A model generated the notes under the pieces. It made no database searches, was not told where the DNA came from, and saw nothing but the letters and a program-made list of their open reading frames with translations. From Spirochaetales bacterium (GTDB taxonomy: Bacteria; Spirochaetota; Spirochaetia; JAFGDJ01), in assembly GCA_016932135.1 (NCBI GenBank), contig JAFGDJ010000130.1, positions 1 through 33,280 of the forward strand: DNA of 33,280 bases, given 5' to 3'. The stretch's first letter is position 1. The number at the start of each line of letters is the position of its first letter. This document shows positions 17,326 to 25,302 of the stretch, one piece after another. Made by a program: the position numbers and the translations under genes.

Positions 17326-18246
17326 ATGAAAATACGATTTTGGGGAGTCCGGGGATCCATTCCCTGTCCCGGGCCGGAAACGGTTCTGTACGGTGGAAAC
17401 ACCGCCTGTATAGAACTCCGATTCGGCGAAGCAAACCGTTGTGTTATTATCGATGCCGGTTCGGGGATTCGTGCCTTGGGAAACATGATGATGGGACAGG
17501 ATCTTCCCAAGGGACCGATAAAGACGGAAATTTTTCTTACCCACACTCATTGGGACCATATCATGGGATTTCCTTTTTTCACCCCCATCTTCATCCCGGG
17601 AACGGAAATCGACGTGTACGGTCCGGTAACCTATGAAGAAGAGGGGCTGGACCAGATCGTCGGCAGTCAATTGAGTTACCGTTATTTCCCGGTAAAACAC
17701 TCGGAGCTCTCCGCCTCTATCCGTTATCATCCTTTAAAGGAATGCACCCTGGATCTGGGAGACGGTATCAGCGTTACCACAAAGTACTTAAATCATCCGA
17801 TCATGTGCCTGGGATACCGTTTTGAATATGAAGGGAAATCCTTCTGCACTGCCTACGATACCGAACCTTTCAGGAACGTTTTTCCCACCGACCCGGATGA
17901 CCCCGGCTACGACGAAACCGCGGCTCTGGAAGGAGAAACCGCGGCCTTTGAGGAAAACGAGAAGGTTTTGCGTTTTTACCGGGGGGCGGACATCCTGGTT
18001 CATGACAGCCAGTACACCCAGCAGGAATACGAGACATCGAAGAAAAACTGGGGTCACTCGAGCTTTGAGTGGGTGGTTAACGCCGCCAACAAAGCCGGTG
18101 TGAAGCGGGTTTTCTTCTTTCACCACGACCCACTGCGCTCCGACAAGGCTCTGGAGAGTCTCCTGGAAGAGTACCGTGAAGCCATAGCCGGGAAAACGGA
18201 TATGCGGCTGGACCTGGCGCAGGAAGGCTTGGAAATTACCCTTTAG
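17326..18246 (+). CDS. Metallo-beta-lactamase-fold hydrolase
   Basis: This 306-residue protein of the MBL superfamily has the metal-binding motif THTHWDHIMG (about residues 72-81), the strand-turn IIDAGSGIRALG before it, later ligand regions NHPIMCLGYRF and TAYDTEP, and a final FFFHHDP. The opening MKIRFWGVRGSIPCPGPET is typical of a subgroup annotated as RNase Z/phosphodiesterase-like MBL hydrolases. The substrate cannot be read from the sequence; a phosphodiester or cyclic nucleotide is plausible. It begins 15 bp after the HDOD gene with GGAGG at 17315-17319, so it probably belongs to the same operon, but with independent ribosome loading. Confidence 0.85.
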   Translation: MKIRFWGVRGSIPCPGPETVLYGGNTACIELRFGEANRCVIIDAGSGIRALGNMMMGQDLPKGPIKTEIFLTHTHWDHIMGFPFFTPIFIPGTEIDVYGPVTYEEEGLDQIVGSQLSYRYFPVKHSELSASIRYHPLKECTLDLGDGISVTTKYLNHPIMCLGYRFEYEGKSFCTAYDTEPFRNVFPTDPDDPGYDETAALEGETAAFEENEKVLRFYRGADILVHDSQYTQQEYETSKKNWGHSSFEWVVNAANKAGVKRVFFFHHDPLRSDKALESLLEEYREAIAGKTDMRLDLAQEGLEITL

Positions 18247-18507
18247 TTTTTTTAGCCGGATACATGCTTCTTTTCACACCACCGGGCATGGCGGAAAAAA
18301 GAAGTATTCTTTTTACCTGGTTTCTGTTGAGGATCTTCATTTCTATCAGGAATTCACCGATCCGGCGATCCTTTTCACTGGGGTATTCCACACGAGAAAT
18401 TGTAGTAAAAAAAAAGGAAAAAGCAAGAACCAGTGTGAATTTTCAGCGTGAGTGTTTGTCGGATTCCCGGCTAACACCGATCCCTCACACTCATACTTTT
18501 ATGTATC
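18247..18507. other. Non-coding gap between the MBL gene and the tRNA, with inverted repeats
   Basis: No credible gene is seen; an open frame at 18264-18557 runs into the tRNA and has no family features. The gap holds an AT-rich hairpin AAAAAGAA-GTA-TTCTTTTT (18296-18314). Its left arm can also pair with CTTCTTTT just upstream (about 18267-18274). Near 18444-18494 there is an imperfect inverted repeat (GAGTGT/ACACTC plus TCGG/CCGA). These may end the MBL transcript or form an operator; neither is certain. Confidence 0.35.
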
Positions 18508-18536
18508 TTGTTAAAATACAGAAAATCCGATACACT
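18508..18536 (+). promoter_or_regulatory. Sigma-70-type promoter of the tRNA-Ala gene
   Basis: TTGTTA (18508-18513) and TACACT (18531-18536) are separated by exactly 17 bp, with 4 of 6 matches each. The expected start is about 5 bp before the tRNA at 18548, a normal short leader. Confidence 0.55.
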
Positions 18537-18547
18537 CATCTTCGTTC

Positions 18548-18621
18548 GGGGGATTAGCTCAGCTGGCTAGAGCGGTTGGTTCGCAATCAACAGGTCGTGG
18601 GTTCGAATCCCATATCCTCCA
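18548..18621 (+). tRNA. tRNA-Ala (anticodon CGC)
   Basis: The 74-nt cloverleaf folds completely. The acceptor stem GGGGGAT pairs with ATCCTCC, including the G3:U70 wobble that marks alanine tRNAs. The D arm is GCTC/GAGC. The anticodon stem is GTTGG/TCAAC with loop TTCGCAA (anticodon CGC at 18582-18584, reads GCG). The T arm is GTGGG/CCCAT with loop TTCGAAT. The discriminator is A at 18621. CCA is not encoded, so it must be added by the CCA-adding enzyme. Confidence 0.95.
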
Positions 18622-18651
18622 AAAAAAGCCGTCCCGGGGGACGGTTTTTTT
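18622..18651. terminator. Bidirectional rho-independent terminator between tRNA-Ala and the hflK-like gene
   Basis: CCGTCC (18629-18634) pairs with GGACGG (18639-18644) around a CGGG loop, with A residues before and T residues after. The stem therefore has a U tract in both directions. It can end the tRNA transcript rightward and the SPFH operon leftward. Confidence 0.85.
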
Positions 18652-19732
18652 ATCGGTATTCCACTACCGGTCTCTGAGCCTTCGTGGAAGGCATGGAGGA
18701 TTCTTCCCTTTCATGGATTTCTCTAGGTTCCGTTAAACTTGGTACCTCCGTGGGGTCCCTTTTTTCGGTAATTACCGGGGAAACAGCCTGGGATGCTGTG
18801 TAAGGGTATGTCGATCCCTTCGGCAGTACATTCAGTTCGAAACTCCCCAGGACTCCATCTTCCAACAGCACAACCCGGGCCCGGGCAAGACTCTCTTTCA
18901 CGGAACTCACGTACAGATCAAAGGCGTTTACCTCTCCACGGTATTCCGCTTCCAGGTCTTCGAACCGTTCCGCCGTTCCCTCGGCCCGTTTTACCAGCTC
19001 TTCGGCCTCCGATCTGGCCCCCCGTACCAGCGCCGCGGCCTCTCCCCTCGCCTGGGCTAATTTTCGATTCCGTTCCGACCGTGCCTTGTTTACCAGTTCT
19101 GCCCGCCGACTCCGGGCGTCCGCCACCCGACGAAAACTCGACGCCGCTTCCCTGGGAGGCGTAATGGAAGATAAGGATACCGACATTATCGAAATCCCCG
19201 CTCCATACCCTTCCAGCAGCTCCTGAATTTTCTCCCGGGCTTCGAGCTGTATTCGGCTCTTCCCCGTAGTCAAAACCTCATCGATATTCATCCCCGCCAC
19301 TATCCGGCTCAAGACCGCCGTGGCTCCCTGCCGCATCACCTTATCCCAGTCCTCCGACCCCGTCAGATACTCCCCGTAACCCGTGATCCGAAACTGTATT
19401 GTCGCCGCCATGTCTATGATGTTTTCGTCTCCGGTGATGAAGGATTCCCCTTCCCCCGCCGTCATGGACCTCACTTCCGTTGTGTTGATCGACCTCACCC
19501 GGTTCACCGGCGCCGGAAGCGCAAAATGGATCCCCGGTTTAACCCCGTCATTTACCAGATCCCCAAAGCGAAACACCGCTCCGGTCATGTTCACCGGTAC
19601 CGTGTAAATCCCCGTCAGAATAAAAACCACCACCAGGGAAAGAATCCCCAGCCCCGTCAGAAGCCTCCAGCGCTTCCTTAAAAACCGAATGAACCCCTGG
19701 ATGATTCGAACGTCGGAATAAGAACTTCCCAT
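18650..19732 (-). CDS. hflK: HflK-like SPFH/band 7 membrane protein
   Basis: This 360-residue membrane protein is anchored by one N-terminal helix (LLTGLGILSLVVVFILTGIY). The SPFH domain that follows (VPVNMTGAVFRFGDLVNDGV, then PGIHFALPAPVNRVRSI) has HflK character. A long Ala/Arg/Glu-rich helix occupies about 215-265, which in this family forms coiled coils in ring assemblies. The C-terminal 50 residues are Pro/Ser-rich and look disordered. The start overlaps the hflC stop by one base (TGATG), so translation is coupled. HflK/HflC normally form a cage that regulates the FtsH protease. No ftsH is in this window, and here the partner may instead be the fused permease of the same operon. Confidence 0.85.
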   Translation of the reverse strand: MGSSYSDVRIIQGFIRFLRKRWRLLTGLGILSLVVVFILTGIYTVPVNMTGAVFRFGDLVNDGVKPGIHFALPAPVNRVRSINTTEVRSMTAGEGESFITGDENIIDMAATIQFRITGYGEYLTGSEDWDKVMRQGATAVLSRIVAGMNIDEVLTTGKSRIQLEAREKIQELLEGYGAGISIMSVSLSSITPPREAASSFRRVADARSRRAELVNKARSERNRKLAQARGEAAALVRGARSEAEELVKRAEGTAERFEDLEAEYRGEVNAFDLYVSSVKESLARARVVLLEDGVLGSFELNVLPKGSTYPYTASQAVSPVITEKRDPTEVPSLTEPREIHEREESSMPSTKAQRPVVEYR

Positions 19733-20622
19733 CAGCGCAGTTCCCCCGTATACAACACATCCCAGAGAGGTGAATCCAGGGGCAGAAAAATAGTGGTATT
19801 CTCATTCAGAACACTTTCATACACTTCCAGTTTCCGCAGTAATTCAAAAAAATCCGGGTTCTTGCCGTAGGCATCACCGTAAATTCGAAGAGCCTCCGCC
19901 TCAGCTTCACCCCGGATCACCTGGGCTTCCCGGCGGGCTTCCGCCAGGAGGGTCCGAACCTGGGAATCCGTTTCAGCCTCGATCTTCATTGCCTCTTCCT
20001 CTCCTTCAGATCGATACTGGGTGGCAATACTTTCCCTTTCAGCCTGCATCCGTTTGATAACACTGAGTCTGTTCTGGGATGGAAAATTGAAGGAATTGAT
20101 TCGAATATCGAATAATCGAAGGCCGTACTCCGCCTCCGCCCGGTCCCGGCAAAGATTGAAAACCTCATCGTGAATGACATCGAGTTTCAATTTATCTTCT
20201 TCCTGATTGATTATATTGGCCAGATCGTATCGGCCGAAAACCTCTCCGGTGGCGGCGGTAATCATATCCAGCAGCCTCGCCTCGGCGGCTTCTCTGGTAC
20301 GAACAGTGTACAGAAAGGTATGCGGATCATCGATCATCCAGAGGGCGTAGCAGTCCACAAGGACATTCTTTTTATCCCGGGTAAGAAATTCTGTAGGCTC
20401 ATGGTCGAAAACCAGACGGCGACGGTCCAGGCGGATGACCTTATCCACCGGCCAGGGGAATTTTATGTGCAGCCCCGGTTCGCGGGGTTCCGGCAGAGCC
20501 CTGGAGAAGCGTGTAACGATGGCCGTTTCGGTTTCCTGAACCATAAACAAGCTGGTGAGGAGTCCTCCGATCAGCAAGACACCAAGGATTACCAGTAAAA
20601 AACAGGTTGGTCGTTTCATCAT
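19732..20622 (-). CDS. hflC: HflC-like SPFH/band 7 membrane protein
   Basis: This is the second SPFH protein of the operon, about 296 residues. An N-terminal anchor helix (CFLLVILGVLLIGGLLTSLF) is followed by VQETETAIVTRFSRA, EPGLHIKFPWPVDKVI and TRDKKNVLVDCYALW, all characteristic of HflC. The stretch YRSEGEEEAMKIEAE and the Ala/Glu-rich helix are also family features. The start at 20622 gives an ATGA overlap with the upstream stop and has GGAGGAG just before it. An in-frame upstream start (20664) would only lengthen the overlap. HflC acts with HflK as a membrane-bound regulator of proteolysis. Here it is likely to assemble with both HflK-like partners of the operon. Confidence 0.9.
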   Translation of the reverse strand: MMKRPTCFLLVILGVLLIGGLLTSLFMVQETETAIVTRFSRALPEPREPGLHIKFPWPVDKVIRLDRRRLVFDHEPTEFLTRDKKNVLVDCYALWMIDDPHTFLYTVRTREAAEARLLDMITAATGEVFGRYDLANIINQEEDKLKLDVIHDEVFNLCRDRAEAEYGLRLFDIRINSFNFPSQNRLSVIKRMQAERESIATQYRSEGEEEAMKIEAETDSQVRTLLAEARREAQVIRGEAEAEALRIYGDAYGKNPDFFELLRKLEVYESVLNENTTIFLPLDSPLWDVLYTGELR

Positions 20623-22847
20623 TCTCCTCCGGTAAAAAGGGATTCCAGAGAACCCTCGGTCCACATTCTTATATTGCTTTTTCGCAGAAGCTCTTCAGGA
20701 AGAAGATACAATTCTTTACCTCCCAAGGTCCGTTCCACCGATTGAAGATACAGAATCAGGCCGGCGGCCTTCGAATAACGCCGGTACACCTCTTCCAGAA
20801 GCAGAAATCGTTCAGCCGTACCCCGGCTTTCGTTTCCGGCTGTAACGGCAAAGGCCTGGGCATCCTGCAGCAACCGCTCCACTTCACCCCGGGCGTTGGG
20901 CAGAGCCCCGGCCCGGGCGGTATAAGCCTCGTGGATACGGGTCTGCTTGTCTTCCATGGCGCCCGCCACATCCCGGAAGGCTGAAACCGCTTCCACCGGG
21001 GGATGCAGATCCACCACATACAAATGGAGCAGCTTCACCCCAACTTCATAGCTGTCCAGGAGCTCCTGGGCATCCTGCAGCACCGAAACCTCGATATCTC
21101 CTCTTCCCTCCGTAATGACACGATCAATATGTTCAACGGAAAAATAATGACGCAGTGATGCTTCCAGGGCTTTCCCGACGATAGCGTCCCCATCAAGATG
21201 CCCGAAATAATACTTCAAGGGATCCTTTACGGTGAAATGAACGGAAAACTTTGCTTCCACCTGATTTTCATCTCCCAAAAGATAGTTGTATTCCTCGGTG
21301 TCCGTCTGAATGGTAGTAAAGAAGCTATGCCATCCCAAGGAGCTCCGGGTGAGGGTTTTCTCCTTCCACCTTTTAAACAGCTCGGGATCCAAAGTATATC
21401 CCAGTTGGATTGCCCGGACTTCCTGTACCGGGTAGATAAGATGGTTCTGCCATGGAGGCGGAAAATGATAATGAAGCCCCGGATCAAGCCGGACCCTGGT
21501 AAGATTACCGAAGGTTGTTTCAAATCCCTCCGAACCCGGGGGAATTGTATAAAAACCAGTCAGGAAAAAAATGACCAGGGCGATTGCCAAAAGACGAAGA
21601 ACTGCTCGTCCCGGGTATAAGCGAAGCTTACCGGAGGAGTCCCGGCGAAGAACTCTAAAGCCGGTAAGAACCCTTATACCGAAGCGCCGGAACCCTCCCA
21701 GGGTGTATTTCCAGTTCTGCCGTCGCAGGCTTAAAACCAACAAGACCAGCAGCAAGATTGAGGCTCCCCAGGAAAAGGCCGTCCAGAACCAGGACATTCC
21801 TCCCGATAGGAATTGATATGCCACGGGAATATCAAAACGTTCCACCAGATAATCCACCAGGATACCGGCACCCAGGGACACAACAACGATGGCTGAAAGA
21901 TAAATGGAAACAAAACGTTTGCCGAAGGACTTGAGCAGCATAACCAGGGAAGAAAAATTTGTCGCCGGACCGACCAGAAGAAACACCAAAGCCGCCCCGG
22001 GAGATAACCCTTTTGCGATGAGAACCGCAGCGATGGGGGTGGATTCCAGGGCACAGACATACATGGGAATTCCCACCAGAGCCATGAAGAACATGGCGGC
22101 GATATTGCCTCCGGGAAGGGCGTTAAACCAGCCGTCCGGTACTAAAGAAGAAAGCAAACCGGCGATGAGAATCCCCAGGATAAACCAGAAGGACAGGGAA
22201 TCGAGGATAGTGATAAATCCGTATCGTGTGGCGGTAAGAGAAAGGGCTCCGAAAGACGGGCCGCTATTGGGGAAACTTATGGGCTCCTCCTTTCGTATTT
22301 TTTTCCGGATCCACCACACCCCGCGCCTGAGGAAAGACACAAAAGACCTTCCTACTACCGAAAAACCGACCCCTTCGAGAAGCTGCCTTTCCTCAACAAC
22401 TGGGCTGGAAACTCCTGCATTACCAACCTCTTCCTCCTCCGGCTTGTCGGTTTTTTCCGCCAGGGAAAACACCGCCGATACCATGGCCGTAAAAAAAGCC
22501 ACGGCGGGACGGAACCAGCCAAAAAAAGGACCTAGAATACCCCAGGAGAGGATGACCGTATCCACACTGGTTTCCGGCGTACTGATGAGAAAAGAAAGAT
22601 TTGCTTCCCGGCTGGCCCCTTTATCTTTCAGCCCCAGGGCGACGGGTATCACCGAACAGGAACACAAAGGGAGGGGCAGGCCGAAAAGAGAAGCAAAAAA
22701 AGCGCTTCTCAGGTTTCCCTCTCCCAGATAGCGATAGATCCGTTCCCGGGGGATTAATACCGTAAGCCAACCCACCAGAAGGAGTCCCAGAACCAGAAAC
22801 GGCGCGGTTTCAAAAAAAATAGACCAGCTAGTGGTAAAAAAAATCAT
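20619..22847 (-). CDS. Fusion of a PF03773-type (ArsP/SO_0444-like) permease with an HflK-like SPFH domain
   Basis: This 742-residue protein has two halves. The N-terminal half (about 1-345) is a polytopic permease with the signature PLPLCSCSVIPVALGLK (Cys62 and Cys64), STPETSVDTVILSWG, a second block PMYVCALESTPIAAV (Cys265) and GPATN (293-297). This matches the permease family that includes arsenic exporter ArsP and the SO_0444 Cu/Zn efflux proteins. An acidic soluble loop (about 131-190) splits the two permease repeats. After two more helices, an SPFH domain starts near 430 (FYTIPPGSEGFETTFGN, then RLDPGLHYHFPPPW), with an Ala/Glu-rich helix and C-terminus to 742. Both domains are read without a frameshift. 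It is followed by hflC and hflK, so the three SPFH domains probably form one complex. The substrate is unknown. Confidence 0.85.
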   Translation of the reverse strand: MIFFTTSWSIFFETAPFLVLGLLLVGWLTVLIPRERIYRYLGEGNLRSAFFASLFGLPLPLCSCSVIPVALGLKDKGASREANLSFLISTPETSVDTVILSWGILGPFFGWFRPAVAFFTAMVSAVFSLAEKTDKPEEEEVGNAGVSSPVVEERQLLEGVGFSVVGRSFVSFLRRGVWWIRKKIRKEEPISFPNSGPSFGALSLTATRYGFITILDSLSFWFILGILIAGLLSSLVPDGWFNALPGGNIAAMFFMALVGIPMYVCALESTPIAAVLIAKGLSPGAALVFLLVGPATNFSSLVMLLKSFGKRFVSIYLSAIVVVSLGAGILVDYLVERFDIPVAYQFLSGGMSWFWTAFSWGASILLLVLLVLSLRRQNWKYTLGGFRRFGIRVLTGFRVLRRDSSGKLRLYPGRAVLRLLAIALVIFFLTGFYTIPPGSEGFETTFGNLTRVRLDPGLHYHFPPPWQNHLIYPVQEVRAIQLGYTLDPELFKRWKEKTLTRSSLGWHSFFTTIQTDTEEYNYLLGDENQVEAKFSVHFTVKDPLKYYFGHLDGDAIVGKALEASLRHYFSVEHIDRVITEGRGDIEVSVLQDAQELLDSYEVGVKLLHLYVVDLHPPVEAVSAFRDVAGAMEDKQTRIHEAYTARAGALPNARGEVERLLQDAQAFAVTAGNESRGTAERFLLLEEVYRRYSKAAGLILYLQSVERTLGGKELYLLPEELLRKSNIRMWTEGSLESLFTGGE

Positions 22848-22889
22848 GCTATCCTTCCGTGCAATAAGTTAAGGATATTCCGACACCCT

Positions 22890-22918
22890 AGAGTACTCCT
22901 CCCCGTACCCCCTGGCAA
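22890..22918 (-). promoter_or_regulatory. Candidate promoter of the permease-SPFH operon
   Basis: On the minus strand, TTGCCA (22913-22918, 5 of 6) is followed after 17 bp by TACTCT (22890-22895, 3 of 6). This is about 43 bp before the ATG, which has AAGGA upstream. The 196-bp divergent gap (22848-23043) also holds a palindrome ATTGTACAAT and the strong GAGGAGGTG ribosome site of the plus-strand peptidase gene. Confidence 0.35.
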
Positions 22919-23043
22919 GGGGAAAAACAAATCAGGGCGGCTACATTCACCTTCGTAACACCGGAATAACAGAGAGAAGTCAGGGGCTCTTAGGTAGAAC
23001 TATTGTACAATTTATAGAAACATAATACGAGGAGGTGTATTGA

Positions 23044-25239
23044 ATGATGCATCAAAAAAAAGCCCGTCTTTTATTGACGGTAACTGCTCTTTTTTTCCTG
23101 GCAGTCGCTCCTGTCTGGTCCGGGGGCAAAGCCGAACCGGCTCAAGACCCGGTGGCAGGATTTCTGGATAAGGCGGATACAACCTTCGCCTATGACACCG
23201 CCCTGCGACTCACCGACCCGGGACTCTTCAACAGCGAACTGGGAGGCCGGCAGTCGGGCAGTGAAGCGGAACACAGAACGGCCGATCTTCTGGTCACCAT
23301 GATGGAAGAGGTGGGTTTGAAGAACATCCGAAAGGAAGCCTTCCCGGTGGATACCTGGCAGTTCAACGGAAGCACCCTGACCGTCCTTGACCCCGCCGGG
23401 GAATCTAAGGTCATCAAACCCTATGCCTACGCTTCCGGAGGAACCTCTCCCGAAGGAATCACGGCGGAACTGCTCTACGTGAACGAAGGAACCATGTTCG
23501 ATTATGAAGACCTGGATGTATCCGGGAAGATCGTTCTTATCGACATCGATATGTACAACTACTGGTGGATCGAATACCCAACCCTGGAAGCGGAACTCAA
23601 CGGCGCCGCGGCCATCATCAACAACTGTGTCGGCGGCTATGCCATGCTGAATGACAATTCAATGAACACCCAGGACTTCGTAGGACCAATCAGTATTCCT
23701 TCGGTAAACATCAGCCGGAACGACACAGCCTACCTGAAAGGTTTGCTGGAAAAAGGAACCGTAACGATAAACCTGAAGGTGGACAATATCGTAAAAGAAG
23801 GCGGTACGAGTTACAATATCATCGGAGAAATTCCCGGAAAGACCGACGAGATGATCATCCTTGGTGATCATTACGACACCCACTTTTGGGGCTTCCAGGA
23901 CAACTCCACCGCCGTGGCCATGGCGTTAACCATCGCCAAAGGACTGATAGATTCCGGGTATCAACCCCAGAGAACCTTTGTTTTCGTGCTTCACGGAGCC
24001 GAGGAATGGGGGGCCATCGACACCCGCTATGACTGGGCCATCGGAGCCTGGAATCAGGTAAACACTGTTAACCCGGACTGGAGCGGCAAGGCCCTGGCTT
24101 TTTTCAACTTCGAGCACCCGGCCCACTTTATCCTGGATGAAGCCTATTATGTCAATTCCACTCCAGAACTGAACAGCCTGATCGACCGGTTCAACGCCGA
24201 AGCGGCTCCGGACCTAACCTGGAAGTATCCGGAAGGGTATTCCAAGGAGCACTACCACATTTCCACTTGGACGGATTCCTACCCCTACAACCAGTCAGGA
24301 ATTCCAGCCACATGTAATGCCCGATCGACAAAAACCCAGCCCCGGTCGGAAGATTTCGGCGCTCTGTATTACCACTCCAACTTCGACGATCCGAGCACCT
24401 GGGAAGAAGATGTTTTCAGGACGAACCTGCATTACTACGGAACCCTGGCCATCGAACTGGACAAGTCCCCGGTACTGGAACTGGACTTCACCGCCCAGGC
24501 AGACCGGCTGACCGATTCTCTGGACACCGAGGTTTTCGCCGCTGCGGGAGTCGATGCCGCCATGCTGGAAAGCAATATTGAAGCCTTCCGGACCGCCGGA
24601 GCCCGGGTGTACAGTCAACTGAGTACCCTGAACGACCTTTACAAGTCCCTGGCGGCTCAGAAAACCCCGGCGAAGCTGATGCAGGAAATCCGGGACGCCG
24701 GATACGCCGCCAACCGACAGACCCTCAAGGCCTTTCGAAAAATCCAGGACGATCTCTACAGGCTCAACTGGGGCGACGGCACGATTTTCGAACACCAGCA
24801 CGCTCAGGGAAATATCGCCCTGCTCTCCGAGGCCATCGAAAAACTCAAAGCCGGAGAGGTGGATTATGTGGTGGATGAAATCCTCTGGGACATCGAACTT
24901 CACTGGTACAGCTACTACTTCAGCAAGGAAAACGTGCAGTACCACATGGACCAGGTCTTTTCACCCGATAATCGGGACAACCTCTTCTGGGGAACCGGAC
25001 GAGTCGTCGCCGTTATGGATCTCTGGGATACGGTCCAGTCGCTGAACGCCAAATATGGCAGTTCCGGAGCCGACCTTTCCGTTGAAATCGCCGATCTGGA
25101 GAAAAACCTGGAAGAACAGAAAGTTCTTCTTTCCGAAGCGGTATATGCTGAAACCTCGGTACTGCCGGAGATCACCGCAATGCTGGATGAAGTAGATCTT
25201 TCAGAGGTTATTGCCAATGCACAAAAAGCCGTTAAATAG
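23044..25239 (+). CDS. Exported M28-family zinc metallopeptidase with PA-like insert (copy 1)
   Basis: The protein has 731 residues. A signal peptide (LLLTVTALFFLAVAPVWS) is followed by GGKAEP, a post-signal motif common in Spirochaetales; no lipobox cysteine is present. A PA-like insert lies at about 125-265. The M28 catalytic core has zinc ligands at family-like spacing: His276 and Asp286 (GDHYDTHFWGFQDNS), the Glu320-Glu321 pair (HGAEEWG, general base plus ligand), acidic Glu357 (FNFEHPA, where most family members have Asp) and His444 (YYHSNFDD). Residues about 480-731 form a helical C-terminal region I cannot assign. A periplasmic or secreted aminopeptidase or carboxypeptidase is inferred. 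The ribosome site GAGGAGGTG is strong, and a close paralogue follows. Confidence 0.85.
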   Translation: MMHQKKARLLLTVTALFFLAVAPVWSGGKAEPAQDPVAGFLDKADTTFAYDTALRLTDPGLFNSELGGRQSGSEAEHRTADLLVTMMEEVGLKNIRKEAFPVDTWQFNGSTLTVLDPAGESKVIKPYAYASGGTSPEGITAELLYVNEGTMFDYEDLDVSGKIVLIDIDMYNYWWIEYPTLEAELNGAAAIINNCVGGYAMLNDNSMNTQDFVGPISIPSVNISRNDTAYLKGLLEKGTVTINLKVDNIVKEGGTSYNIIGEIPGKTDEMIILGDHYDTHFWGFQDNSTAVAMALTIAKGLIDSGYQPQRTFVFVLHGAEEWGAIDTRYDWAIGAWNQVNTVNPDWSGKALAFFNFEHPAHFILDEAYYVNSTPELNSLIDRFNAEAAPDLTWKYPEGYSKEHYHISTWTDSYPYNQSGIPATCNARSTKTQPRSEDFGALYYHSNFDDPSTWEEDVFRTNLHYYGTLAIELDKSPVLELDFTAQADRLTDSLDTEVFAAAGVDAAMLESNIEAFRTAGARVYSQLSTLNDLYKSLAAQKTPAKLMQEIRDAGYAANRQTLKAFRKIQDDLYRLNWGDGTIFEHQHAQGNIALLSEAIEKLKAGEVDYVVDEILWDIELHWYSYYFSKENVQYHMDQVFSPDNRDNLFWGTGRVVAVMDLWDTVQSLNAKYGSSGADLSVEIADLEKNLEEQKVLLSEAVYAETSVLPEITAMLDEVDLSEVIANAQKAVK

Positions 25240-25249
25240 TGTTCTTCAG

Positions 25250-25270
25250 GGGGGTGGACGATCCGCCCCC
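25250..25270 (+). terminator. GC-rich hairpin between the two M28 genes
   Basis: GGGGGTGG (25250-25257) pairs with CCGCCCCC (25263-25270) around a 5-nt loop (one G-U pair), followed by TTTCAATTCTTC. The weak T tract suggests partial termination, or stabilisation of the upstream mRNA, within a two-gene operon. Confidence 0.45.
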
Positions 25271-25302
25271 TTTCAATTCTTCTATACAAGCGAGGGAAAA
25301 CT

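Noticed and set aside
18264-18557. 97-codon open frame before the tRNA
   Set aside because: It reads into the tRNA gene and through its promoter, has no ribosome site, and its low-complexity basic translation resembles no family.
20619-20664. Longer hflC reading starting at 20664
   Set aside because: The ATG at 20622 has GGAGGAG and an ATGA overlap, and it begins at the family N-terminus.
21904-22731. 275-codon open frame on the plus strand
   Set aside because: It is fully opposite the permease half of the fusion gene, is Arg/Pro/Lys/Thr-rich, and has no ribosome site or family features.
22913-22930. TGGCAA resembling a sigma-54 -24 element (plus strand)
   Set aside because: No GC-containing -12 element at the required spacing; the same bases serve better as a minus-strand -35.
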